Source: Bog-473 sp963821755
GTDB lineage: Bacteria; Actinomycetota; Acidimicrobiia; Acidimicrobiales; RAAP-2
Reading direction: 5' to 3'
Assembly: GCA_963821755.1 (NCBI GenBank)
Contig: CAWGEX010000005.1
Location: 868,001-932,000, forward strand
Length of the DNA stretch: 64,000 bases
Shown here: in pieces, positions 33,474 through 41,246 of the stretch
How the letters are laid out: each line of letters opens with the position of its first letter
How positions within the stretch are numbered: position 1 is the first letter of the stretch
Program-made: the position numbers and the translations under genes
The notes under the pieces: generated by a model
Seen by the model: the letters and a program-made list of their open reading frames with translations, nothing else
Told to the model about the DNA's origin: nothing
The model's database searches: none

Positions 33474-34241
33474 CTACGACGGCAGGAGTCGCGCTGATGC
33501 GGGCTCGAGGTGCACGGTGGCGTGTGTGATGGTGCGTAACGCCGACGCCGGGCACGCCGTCGAGATCGGACCGGTCAGCGCGTCGCGGACGGGCTCGGCC
33601 TTTCGCGCCTCGGGCACGATGGCCAGCACCTGGGCGGCCCGCAGCAAGGCGGGAATCGTCACCGTCAGGGCGTGGGTCGGGACGGAGGCCAGATCGGCGA
33701 AGTGGCCCTCGTTGACCTGCTGCCGGCGGCAGGAGGCATCGAGCTCCACCACTTTGACGTCGAGGGGGTCGTCGAAATCGGCGACGGGGGGATCGTTGAA
33801 GGCCAGGTGCCCGTTCTCGCCGATGCCCAGGCAGCACAGATCCAGCGGGTGGGCCTGGAGGAGGTCGGCATAGCGGCGGCACTCGGCCAAGGGGTCGCCC
33901 AGGCCCTCGACGTAGTACGCCGCCCGCGGAGACGCGCGTTCGACGATCCTCTGGCGGATGTACCGCTGGAAGCCGGCGGGGTGGTCTGGCCCTACGCCGA
34001 CGTACTCGTCCATGTGGAAGACCACGCTGTCGGGCCAGGGCACATCGGGTGTGCGGGCCACGAGTGCGTCAAGGAAGTCCAGCTGCGAGTTGCCGGTGGC
34101 GAACATGACATGGGCCACGCCCCGAGCCTCGACGGCCGACCGCATGATGTCGGCCGCCTGGTCCGCCGCCGCCCGGCTCATGGCCGCCACATCCGGATGG
34201 ATGTACACCGTGGCACCGCCATAGGTCGATGGACTGGTCAT
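33474..34241 (-). CDS. nagB: glucosamine-6-phosphate deaminase
   Basis: NagB converts glucosamine 6-phosphate to fructose 6-phosphate and ammonia. The 255-residue protein has FATGNSQLDFLDAL (phosphate-binding region, with N-S where E. coli has T-P-L), the catalytic-region motif VFHMDEYVGV near 80, GIGENGHLAFNDP near 140 carrying the His-Glu relay, and VTIPALL. Length is typical. It starts 41 bp from the divergent dehydratase gene. No nagA lies in the window, so an isomerase/deaminase role for a related amino sugar is possible. Confidence 0.9.
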   Translation of the reverse strand: MTSPSTYGGATVYIHPDVAAMSRAAADQAADIMRSAVEARGVAHVMFATGNSQLDFLDALVARTPDVPWPDSVVFHMDEYVGVGPDHPAGFQRYIRQRIVERASPRAAYYVEGLGDPLAECRRYADLLQAHPLDLCCLGIGENGHLAFNDPPVADFDDPLDVKVVELDASCRRQQVNEGHFADLASVPTHALTVTIPALLRAAQVLAIVPEARKAEPVRDALTGPISTACPASALRTITHATVHLEPASARLLPS

Positions 34242-34282
34242 GTGCGCAGCATGTTAGGTGGACCTCGGCCAGACTGGTGCCG

Positions 34283-35242
34283 ATGAGAGACGTAGCCCTA
34301 CCTCAACCGTCGCAGTTCGACGCGGCCTGGGACGTGGTGCGTCGACACCTCCCCGTCACACCGGTAGTGGTCGCTCCCCAGCTGGGAGAGCGCGTGTCGA
34401 TCAAGCTCGAGACGGTACAGCCCACCGGCTCGTTCAAGGTCCGAGGCGGCCTGGCCGCGGTGGCGGCGACGCTGGCGTCAGACCCGGGTCGCGCCGTTGT
34501 CGGTGCGTCGGCCGGGAACCACGGGCTGGGGCTGGCCTATGCCGCGGCACAGCTCAAGGCCGACGTCACCGTGGTCGTGCCGCGGCAGGCCTCGGCGGCG
34601 AAAGTCTCGGCCCTCAAGCAGTTCGACGTGCACCTGGTGCAGCACGGCTCGGGGTACAGCGAGGCGGAAGCGTTGGCCTTGGCGTTGGCGGAGCGGGAAG
34701 GGAGCCGTTACGTCTCTCCGTACAACGATCCCGACGTGATCGCCGGTCAGGGAACGATCGCCCGGGAGTTGCTCGAGCAGGTACCCGACCTGGGCACCGT
34801 GGTCGTGCCGGTGGGCGGGGGCGGTTTGATCTCGGGCCTCGCGCTCGGCCTGGCGGACGCCGGGGTCACCGTGGTCGGGGTGGAATCGGTTGCGTCGCCC
34901 TCGGTGAGCGCAGCGCTGGCGGCCGGGGGCATCGTTTCGGTCACCGTGACGCCGACCCTGGCCGACGGCTTGGCCGGCAACCTCGAGGAGGGTGCGGTCA
35001 CCATCGAGGTCCTGCTCCGCCACCATGTCCCGGTGGTGACGGTCACCGAGGCGGACATCCGATCCGCCATGGCCTTCTCCGTGCAGCAGATGGGCCTCGT
35101 CATCGAAGGAGCGGGAGCGGTGGGCGTGGCCGCGCTGCGGACCGGCCTCATTCCCGCCAACGAGGAAGGCAGGGAGACCGTCGTGCTCCTGACCGGGCGC
35201 AACGTCGCCCCCGCCCTGCTGGCCGAGGTCGCCGGTGCCTGA
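34283..35242 (+). CDS. PLP-dependent threonine/serine dehydratase-like enzyme (fold type II)
   Basis: This 319-residue protein is a catabolic threonine/serine ammonia-lyase or serine-racemase-type enzyme. The PLP lysine is K52 in TGSFKVRGG; ASAGNHGLGLAYAA supplies the substrate loop near 75, and VPVGGGGLISGLA the tetraglycine phosphate loop near 177. There is no C-terminal ACT regulatory domain, so it is of the unregulated type. ATG 34283 fits the family start. Hydroxy-amino-acid deamination (Thr, Ser or phenylserine) is expected. It overlaps the next hydrolase gene by eight bases, implying co-translation. Confidence 0.9.
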   Translation: MRDVALPQPSQFDAAWDVVRRHLPVTPVVVAPQLGERVSIKLETVQPTGSFKVRGGLAAVAATLASDPGRAVVGASAGNHGLGLAYAAAQLKADVTVVVPRQASAAKVSALKQFDVHLVQHGSGYSEAEALALALAEREGSRYVSPYNDPDVIAGQGTIARELLEQVPDLGTVVVPVGGGGLISGLALGLADAGVTVVGVESVASPSVSAALAAGGIVSVTVTPTLADGLAGNLEEGAVTIEVLLRHHVPVVTVTEADIRSAMAFSVQQMGLVIEGAGAVGVAALRTGLIPANEEGRETVVLLTGRNVAPALLAEVAGA

Positions 35243-36053
35243 GTTCGACGCGGGCGAGGTCATCCTCAATTACCAGGTGACCGGCACTGGCGAGCCGCTG
35301 CTGCTCATTTGCGGGTGCGGGCAGCCGGCCGTGGCCTGGCACCTCCAGATCGTGCCCGACCTGGTCGCCGCGGGATACCAGGTCGTGACCTTTGACAACC
35401 GCGGCGTTGCCCCATCCTCCTCACCCCCGGCGCCGTACCGCGTCGAAGGCATGGCCGCTGACGCGCTGGCCCTGCTCGACCACCTGGGCTTCGACCAGCC
35501 CGTGCGGATCGCCGGGCACTCACTGGGCGGCTGGATCGCCGAGACCCTGGCCCTCGACCATCCCGACCGGGTGCGGGCGGCGGCGCTCATGGGGAGCGCC
35601 AACCAGCCCACGGCCTGGGAGATCGCCATCACCACCGTCGAACGCGACATCGCCGCCCTCGACGTCGAATTGCCCCGGCTGTTCTACGCCACGCAGACCC
35701 TGCGCTACCTGCCCATCGCCGACATCCAGAACGACGAGGTGGTGAGCACCTGGCTCTCCTTCACGGCCGACCTCCCGCCTTGGCCCAACCCGGGCGCCCT
35801 CGGCCAGTACGAGGCGGCCCTGGCCTGGTCCACCGATCCCGTCCGCACCACCCGCTGGCCGGAGATCTCGGTGCCCTGCCTGGTCCTGGCCTTCGAGCAC
35901 GACGTGGACTCACCGCCCGACAAGGCCCGGCGGGCCTCGGAGATCATTCCGCGTTGTGAGTACCGAGAGATCATGGGCTCGGGCCACATCGGCATCGTGA
36001 CCCATGCCGGCGAGGTGTCCGCCCACCTGATTGACTTCTTCGATCGGACCTGA
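35235..36053 (+). CDS. alpha/beta hydrolase
   Basis: This 272-residue serine hydrolase has the full triad: nucleophile S96 in GHSLGG, an acid in FEHDVDSPPDKA near 220, and the final histidine in GSGHIGIVTHAG. The start GTG 35235 overlaps the dehydratase stop by eight bases. It belongs to the broad esterase/meta-cleavage hydrolase/haloperoxidase-like group; the substrate cannot be assigned. It is convergent with the Gfo/Idh/MocA gene and ends directly next to it (36053/36054) with no spacer. Confidence 0.9.
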   Translation: MPEFDAGEVILNYQVTGTGEPLLLICGCGQPAVAWHLQIVPDLVAAGYQVVTFDNRGVAPSSSPPAPYRVEGMAADALALLDHLGFDQPVRIAGHSLGGWIAETLALDHPDRVRAAALMGSANQPTAWEIAITTVERDIAALDVELPRLFYATQTLRYLPIADIQNDEVVSTWLSFTADLPPWPNPGALGQYEAALAWSTDPVRTTRWPEISVPCLVLAFEHDVDSPPDKARRASEIIPRCEYREIMGSGHIGIVTHAGEVSAHLIDFFDRT

Positions 36054-37157
36054 CTACCAGTCCGCCCATCCGGCCGCCGTCACCGATCCCGTGATGGTGC
36101 GGGGATCGACCGACGTGCCGATCTCGGAGGCTCGGTAGACGGCGAAGCACAATTGCAGCACCTTGATCGCGGACTCGGGGCTCATGTCGGCCGGCGTGCC
36201 GTGCAGGAGGGAATCGACGAAATGCTGTGACGAACGAACGAAGCCGGTGCCCCAATCGGCATCGACGTCCCTGAATTCGGTGGTGACGCACTCCTTCTTG
36301 GTGCCGGTGAACAACATCACGGGAGGCAGGTCGAGCATCTCGCCCGTGGCCCGGGTGACCCAGATCTGCCCCTCGTCGCCGGTGATCTCGAAGAATTCGT
36401 CGGCCCCGTAGTAGCCCGAGCGCATGTAGAGCTTGGGGGCGTACTGCACCTCCATGGTGCCGAGCACGTCGGGATCCTCGTACTCGAAGATGACGGCGCA
36501 GGGTTCGAAGAAGAGGTCGCGTCGCCGCACTACCGCCTGGACGGCCGTGATGTCGAGGTCGAGCAACCACAGGGCCATGGCGTACTTGTGCACCATGTCG
36601 TCAAAGAGGTGGCCACCCGGGCTGCGCTTGTCGAGCCGCCACCCGTATCCCTCCGGGCGGAGGGCGGCCTGGAAATCCGAGGTGGTCTGCCCCACCAGCG
36701 TGCGGATGCGCAGGGACGTGGGCTTGCCGATGGCACCGTCGGCCACCAGCTTCTTGGCCAACTCGAGCGGCGGGTAGTGCACGAAGCACTCGCTGATGCG
36801 GAGCGTCCGGCCGGCCCGTTCCGCTGCGACCTGCATGGCGCGAGCGTCCTCCACCGTGTTGGCCACCGGCTTCTGCACCGAGACGTGCTTGCCTGCTTCC
36901 AGCGCGGCGATCACATGGTCGTGGTGCAGGTGGGTCGGCGTCAGCACCTCGACGGCATCGATGGAGGAGTCGGCCAGCATTGCGTCGAGATCCGGGTAGT
37001 ACGCCGCCCCGCCCCATTCCTTGGCGGCCAGACGACCGACCTCTTCATTGGTGTCGCACACCGCGACCACGTCGCAGCGAGGATCGTCCACGTACCCCCG
37101 CACGTTCATCACCGCGATATTCCCGGCTCCGACGACGCCCAACCGGACCTTGTCCAT
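36054..37157 (-). CDS. Gfo/Idh/MocA-family oxidoreductase
   Basis: This 367-residue NAD(P)-dependent sugar or inositol dehydrogenase-like protein has the Rossmann motif VGAGNIA at residues 9-15 and the family lysine in QKPVANTVEDA near 97 (usually EKP, here QKP). A KRSPGGHLFDDMVHKYAMALWLL stretch supplies the catalytic Asp/His pair (D-x-x-x-H near 195). GGAGGGGAAC precedes the ATG at 37157. It is 35 bp downstream of the CoA transferase, and a 13-bp duplication sits in that gap. Co-transcription with the CoA transferase is likely. Confidence 0.92.
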   Translation of the reverse strand: MDKVRLGVVGAGNIAVMNVRGYVDDPRCDVVAVCDTNEEVGRLAAKEWGGAAYYPDLDAMLADSSIDAVEVLTPTHLHHDHVIAALEAGKHVSVQKPVANTVEDARAMQVAAERAGRTLRISECFVHYPPLELAKKLVADGAIGKPTSLRIRTLVGQTTSDFQAALRPEGYGWRLDKRSPGGHLFDDMVHKYAMALWLLDLDITAVQAVVRRRDLFFEPCAVIFEYEDPDVLGTMEVQYAPKLYMRSGYYGADEFFEITGDEGQIWVTRATGEMLDLPPVMLFTGTKKECVTTEFRDVDADWGTGFVRSSQHFVDSLLHGTPADMSPESAIKVLQLCFAVYRASEIGTSVDPRTITGSVTAAGWADW

Positions 37158-37172
37158 GTTCCCCTCCGTCTC

Positions 37173-37203
37173 GCGCTTCCTACGTGCGCTTCCTACGTGC
37201 GCT
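37173..37203 (-). repeat. 13-bp duplication containing the CoA-transferase stop codon
   Basis: GCGCTTCCTACGT is present twice in tandem (37173-37185, 37186-37198) and a third copy begins at 37199. On the minus strand the second copy supplies the last codons and the TAG stop of the CoA-transferase gene (37193-37195); the other copy repeats the same stop in the spacer. Confidence 0.85.
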
Positions 37204-38467
37204 CGGCCGCGCGTCCCGAAGCCGGTTCTTCGTGTTTCCCGAAGGCCCCGGCATCGGCGGCGGCGGCAATGCGTGCATCGTCCCACCCCAGGACCGACTT
37301 GAGCACATCGTCGGTGTGCTGGCCCGTCGTCGGTGCCCGAGCTGGCTTCGGTAACTCCTCACCCACGAAGTGCAACGGGGTGAAGAGCTGGTCAGTGCCG
37401 ACGTCCGCGGCCGGGAGCAGAGGGAAACGATCGATGAACTGGGGGTCGTCGAGCAGGGTCTGGGGCGTGTTGACCGGGGCCATCGGGGTATTGACCCGGC
37501 CGCCGAATTCGAGCCACTCCGCCAAGGTCCTGGTGCGGAAGATGTCGCGCAGCTCACCCTGCAGCTCACGATTGCCGCGGGCGTGATCGGCATAAGTCGA
37601 GCCGGGCCAGCGCTCGAAGAGGTCCATCCGGCCGACCCCTTCACAGAAGTTCTTCCAGAAGGCCTGCTCGGATGCCATGAAGAGGACGTACCTGGCGTCG
37701 GACGCCTCGTAGACCTGGTAGCGCACCCCCTCGATCATCCCCCCGGTGCCGGGGGCCCGGCGCTCGTAGTTGTCGGCCTTGTTCCCGGTCACCTCTGATT
37801 CGGGGCGCTCGTAGGCCCGCCAGGTCTCGCTGCGCAACCAGTCCATGGCCGCCGCCGCGTCGGATTGGGCCAGCTCGAGGTACGAGCCCTCGCCCGTGGC
37901 CCGGGCCCGCAGCACGGCCGCCAGGATCCCCAGGGCCCCGAAGAGGGGGCCGGCATGGATCCCGATGGAAGCGTGCTCGGGAAGGTAGGCGAAGCCCTCC
38001 TCGTCGGTGGCCACGTTGACGATGCCGGCCCAGACGTCGTACGCCACTCCGTGGCTGGGGAAGTCTCGATACGGACCGGTCATCCCGTAGCCCGAGATGG
38101 TGCAGAAGACGATCTTCGGATTGACGACGCGCAGGTCGTCGAACCCGACACCGCGGCGGGCCAACGATCCCGGCCGCATGGCCTCGACGACGGCATCGGC
38201 CGTCTGCACCAACTCCTTCATGATGGCCACGCCCTCGGGCGTGCGCAGATCGAGCACCAGGGAGCGCTTGCCCCGGTTGAGATGGAGGTGCATGAGCGAG
38301 ACGCCCTCGACGATGGGCCAGGTCATCTGGCGGATGTAATCGCCCGCCGGCGGCTCGATCTTGATGACGTCGGCCCCGAGGTCGACCAGGGGCGTGGTGA
38401 TCTGGGCCGGACCCAGGGCCGAGCACTCGATGATCCTCATCCCGTGTAGCGGCGATTCTGTCGCCAT
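37193..38467 (-). CDS. CaiB/BaiF family III CoA transferase
   Basis: This 424-residue enzyme transfers CoA between carboxylic acids via an aspartyl-anhydride mechanism. It begins with the family start LHGMRIIECSALGPAQITTPLVDLGADVIKIEPPAGD and continues with NRGKRSLVLDL (CoA-binding region) and VVEAMRPGSLARRGVGFDDL. The candidate catalytic Asp lies in YLELAQSDAAAAMDWL near residue 170-180. The C-terminal ~15 residues are a charged, repeat-associated tail. The acyl substrate is unknown; pairing with an oxidoreductase suggests catabolism of a hydroxylated acid. Confidence 0.9.
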   Translation of the reverse strand: MATESPLHGMRIIECSALGPAQITTPLVDLGADVIKIEPPAGDYIRQMTWPIVEGVSLMHLHLNRGKRSLVLDLRTPEGVAIMKELVQTADAVVEAMRPGSLARRGVGFDDLRVVNPKIVFCTISGYGMTGPYRDFPSHGVAYDVWAGIVNVATDEEGFAYLPEHASIGIHAGPLFGALGILAAVLRARATGEGSYLELAQSDAAAAMDWLRSETWRAYERPESEVTGNKADNYERRAPGTGGMIEGVRYQVYEASDARYVLFMASEQAFWKNFCEGVGRMDLFERWPGSTYADHARGNRELQGELRDIFRTRTLAEWLEFGGRVNTPMAPVNTPQTLLDDPQFIDRFPLLPAADVGTDQLFTPLHFVGEELPKPARAPTTGQHTDDVLKSVLGWDDARIAAAADAGAFGKHEEPASGRAAERT

Positions 38468-38547
38468 CGCACCTCCAGTCGCGGACGGCCGGATCGTAGT
38501 GGCCCCCGGACCACCCGGCCATGTGCGCCCGGGGACATACTGGGGGG

Positions 38548-39600
38548 GTGGAGACCGACGTGGACACCGAACCGCTCGACGAGGCGTTGACGCTGCTGGC
38601 GGCCACCGCCCCCGAGTACGGGCCCTACGGCCTCACCAACCACGGCCCGATGGCGGCCGAAGCCCTGGTGCAGTTGAAACGGGCCGATGCGGTCCCGGCG
38701 TGGACGGCCGCCTACGCCGAGCGATTGTCCCCGGCCCCGGCCCCGGCCTCCAAAGGCTTGAGCGACGACGCCTGGCCGCACGCCCTGGGCCAGGTCGATC
38801 GCTTCCCGGAATGGTTGACCCTCTTCGAGACCGAAATGGCCGACCGGCCGGTCACCGCGGTCGTCGGGGAGTGGGTGCCCCGGCTGGTCCCCGGCACGGT
38901 CGGCGCCGCCACGCACGGGCTCATTCGGACCGCCCACGGTCTGCGGGCGCTCGGTGAGGCCGACACACCGGCGCGCCGGGTCGAAGTGGCGACCGGGTTG
39001 GCCTATTGGGCCTCGGTGTACCAGGAACTTCCCGGACCACCTCTCGTCATCGGGCACCAGGACGTCCCGGAGGCGTTGGCCGACCTCCCCTACCTGCCAG
39101 AGGAGGCTCCCGAACCGTTCCTGATCAGCGAACGGGTGACCTTCGTGGCCGACATCTCGGACGAATTCGAGCAGGGCGTGGCGTCGCTGGCGCCTCGGGG
39201 CGACTCCGTCACTCTGCTCGACGCCCTGGCCTGCGGCGGGGCGAAGGCCTATCTGCGCAACGCCGAAGACGGGCACGCCATCGCGGTCCTGCACTCGATC
39301 ACCGCGCCGTTGGCGCTCGAGCTGGTCCTGCCCTGGCTGGCGAAAGAGGACCGGGACGCCGCGGTGGCCTACGCCTGGCAGGCGGTGGCGGCCCTGCATG
39401 TCGCCTACGACATCGAGCGCCACGCTCCCCTGCCCACGACCGATCCGCTCTCCGCCGACGAACTGATCGAGCGGGCGGTGACCTCAGAGGATGCACACGC
39501 CATCAAGCTGACCGAGGCCGCCCTGCGGTGCTACGCCCGGACCGACGAGCCGGCCCTGCTCCTGGCCGCAGCCGACGCCTCGGCGCGCTTGGGAGGCTGA
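38548..39600 (+). CDS. questin oxidase-like protein (DUF4243)
   Basis: This 350-residue protein matches the questin-oxidase-like family, named for a fungal Baeyer-Villiger-type anthraquinone oxygenase but widespread in bacteria with no known substrate. Typical features are YGLTNHGPMAAEALVQL near residues 27-43, WPHALGQVDRFPEWLTLFE, the paired histidine region THGLIRTAHGLRAL near 130 and LHSITAPLALELVLPWL near 250. No FAD or NAD motif is visible, in keeping with the family. GTG 38548 is chosen just after a G7 run. It diverges from the CoA transferase (81 bp apart). Confidence 0.82.
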   Translation: METDVDTEPLDEALTLLAATAPEYGPYGLTNHGPMAAEALVQLKRADAVPAWTAAYAERLSPAPAPASKGLSDDAWPHALGQVDRFPEWLTLFETEMADRPVTAVVGEWVPRLVPGTVGAATHGLIRTAHGLRALGEADTPARRVEVATGLAYWASVYQELPGPPLVIGHQDVPEALADLPYLPEEAPEPFLISERVTFVADISDEFEQGVASLAPRGDSVTLLDALACGGAKAYLRNAEDGHAIAVLHSITAPLALELVLPWLAKEDRDAAVAYAWQAVAALHVAYDIERHAPLPTTDPLSADELIERAVTSEDAHAIKLTEAALRCYARTDEPALLLAAADASARLGG

Positions 39601-39602
39601 GG

Positions 39603-39626
39603 GACCCGCCGACCCGCCGACCCGGC
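39603..39626 (+). repeat. three tandem 8-bp units after the questin-oxidase-like gene
   Basis: GACCCGCC, GACCCGCC and GACCCGGC follow each other at 39603, 39611 and 39619, starting three bases after the TGA stop (39598-39600). The array lies in the 54-bp spacer before the aldo/keto reductase gene. Confidence 0.7.
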
Positions 39627-39654
39627 GGCGGGGCCGCTGGCTACCATCTGGCGC

Positions 39655-40683
39655 ATGGACTATCGGACACTTGGTCGTACTGGAGTCAAAGTAAGCCCGC
39701 TCTGCCTGGGGGCGATGATGTTCGGGGCCTGGGGAACGCCCGACCACGACGAATCCATCCGCATCATGCATCGCGCCCTCGATGCCGGCATCAATTTCGT
39801 CGACACGGCCGACGTCTACTCATTCGGCGAGTCCGAAGAGATCGTGGGCAAGGGCCTGGCCCAGGTCAAGCGGGAGAAGATCGTTCTGGCCACCAAGGTG
39901 CACGGCGCCATGGGCAAGGATCCCAACACACAGGGCAACTCGCGGCGCTGGATCATGGCCGAGTGTGAGAACAGCCTGCGCCGTTTGGGCACCGACTACA
40001 TCGACCTCTACCAGATCCACCGCCCGTCCCCCGAGACCGACATCGACGAGACGTTGGGCGCGCTGACCGACCTGGTGCACGCCGGCAAGATCCGGTACTT
40101 CGGGAGCTCGACCTTCCCGGCCCACGAGATCGTCGACGCGCAATGGGTGGCCGAGCGGCGCGCCCGTGAGCGCTTCGTCACCGAGCAGCCGCCGTACTCG
40201 ATTCTGGTCCGAGGCATCGAAAAAGACGTACTGCCCATGTGCCAGAAGTTCAACATGGGCGTCCTGTCCTGGAGCCCCTTGGCCGGTGGTTGGCTCTCGG
40301 GAGCCTTCGGAAGCGGCAAGGACAACACCAGCCGACGCTCGGCCATGCTGCCGCATCACTACGACATGTCGCTGCCCGGGAACCGGCAGAAGCTCGATGC
40401 GGTGACCGCCTTGGAAACGGTGGCCGACGGAGCCGGGCTGAGCCTGCTCCAGCTGGCGCTGGGCTTCGTCCTGGAGCACCCGGCCGTCACGTCGCCGATC
40501 ATCGGACCGCGCACCATGGAGCACCTCGAATCCCAGCTTCCGGCGCTCGAGCTCCGTTTGAGCGCCGACGTGCTCGACCGGATCGACGAAATCGTCCCTC
40601 CGGGGACTGACCTCAACGTCACCGATGTCGGATGGGTACCGGCCGCCATCGAGGATTCGTCTCTCCGCCGCCGACCCCGCTGA
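39655..40683 (+). CDS. aldo/keto reductase
   Basis: This 342-residue NADPH-dependent reductase of the AKR superfamily has the catalytic tetrad in NFVDTADVYSFGESEE (Asp and Tyr near residues 47-56), ATKVHG (Lys near 83) and YQIHRP (His near 122). It resembles the YajO/Tas-like AKR12/13 group, with C-terminal cofactor residues in SPIIGPRTMEHLESQ. The ATG at 39655 follows an unusual, repeat-rich spacer with no clear ribosome binding site. The next gene begins eight bases after its stop, suggesting an operon with the PNPOx-like protein. Confidence 0.93.
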   Translation: MDYRTLGRTGVKVSPLCLGAMMFGAWGTPDHDESIRIMHRALDAGINFVDTADVYSFGESEEIVGKGLAQVKREKIVLATKVHGAMGKDPNTQGNSRRWIMAECENSLRRLGTDYIDLYQIHRPSPETDIDETLGALTDLVHAGKIRYFGSSTFPAHEIVDAQWVAERRARERFVTEQPPYSILVRGIEKDVLPMCQKFNMGVLSWSPLAGGWLSGAFGSGKDNTSRRSAMLPHHYDMSLPGNRQKLDAVTALETVADGAGLSLLQLALGFVLEHPAVTSPIIGPRTMEHLESQLPALELRLSADVLDRIDEIVPPGTDLNVTDVGWVPAAIEDSSLRRRPR

Positions 40684-40691
40684 CCTGACCC

Positions 40692-41168
40692 GTGACGTCG
40701 TGGGGAGAGCTCGGCCGGCTGCGCCCCGACCTGACCGACGGAGGCCGGGCTCTCCTCTATCAGCACGGCGTGGGTTTGGCCTTTCTCGCCACCATCCGGC
40801 TGGACGGCGGTCCTCGCCTGCACCCGTTTTGCCCGCTTCTGACCGATGACGCGATGTACGGCTTCATCATTCCCTCCCCCAAGCAAGAGGATCTTCGTCG
40901 GGACGGACGCTACGCCGTGCACTCCTTCCCGACTCAGGACAACGAAGACGCTTTCTGCGTGACCGGTCTGGCCTCTGTCGTCAGCGATGCCGCTCTCCGA
41001 CAGGCCCTGGGGGAGCAGTTCGTCAGCGAGCGCGCCGACCTCGGTGTGCCGTTCCCGTCCGACGAGGACCTGCTCGTCACCTTTGCCATCGAGTCGTGTC
41101 TCTGGACGAGAACCGAGGGTTTCGGAGACTGGAATCCCCGCCATGAGGTGTGGCGCCCCCATCGGTGA
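40692..41168 (+). CDS. pyridoxamine 5'-phosphate oxidase-family (FMN/F420-binding split-barrel) protein
   Basis: This 158-residue split-barrel protein starts LLYQHGVGLAFLATIRLDGGPRLHPFCPLLTDDAMYGFI, the usual flavin-binding strand pattern of PNPOx-like proteins (many of which bind F420 or heme in actinobacteria). It lacks obvious PLP-oxidase active-site residues, so I do not call it PdxH. GTG 40692 follows the aldo/keto reductase by eight bases. Its stop is followed at once by a 13-bp tandem repeat. Function unknown. Confidence 0.85.
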   Translation: MTSWGELGRLRPDLTDGGRALLYQHGVGLAFLATIRLDGGPRLHPFCPLLTDDAMYGFIIPSPKQEDLRRDGRYAVHSFPTQDNEDAFCVTGLASVVSDAALRQALGEQFVSERADLGVPFPSDEDLLVTFAIESCLWTRTEGFGDWNPRHEVWRPHR

Positions 41169-41169
41169 C

Positions 41170-41217
41170 CCACCGGCGGAACCCACCGGCGGAACGCAGC
41201 GGTGGAACGCACCGGTG
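41170..41217 (+). repeat. 13-bp tandem repeat after the PNPOx-like gene
   Basis: Units at 41170, 41183 (both CCACCGGCGGAAC), 41196 (GCAGCGGTGGAAC) and a partial fourth at 41209 begin one base after the TGA stop (41166-41168). The array occupies most of the space to the convergent phospholipase gene. Confidence 0.85.
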
Positions 41218-41246
41218 TCGACGTGGTTTTGGTTGGCCGGACGGCC

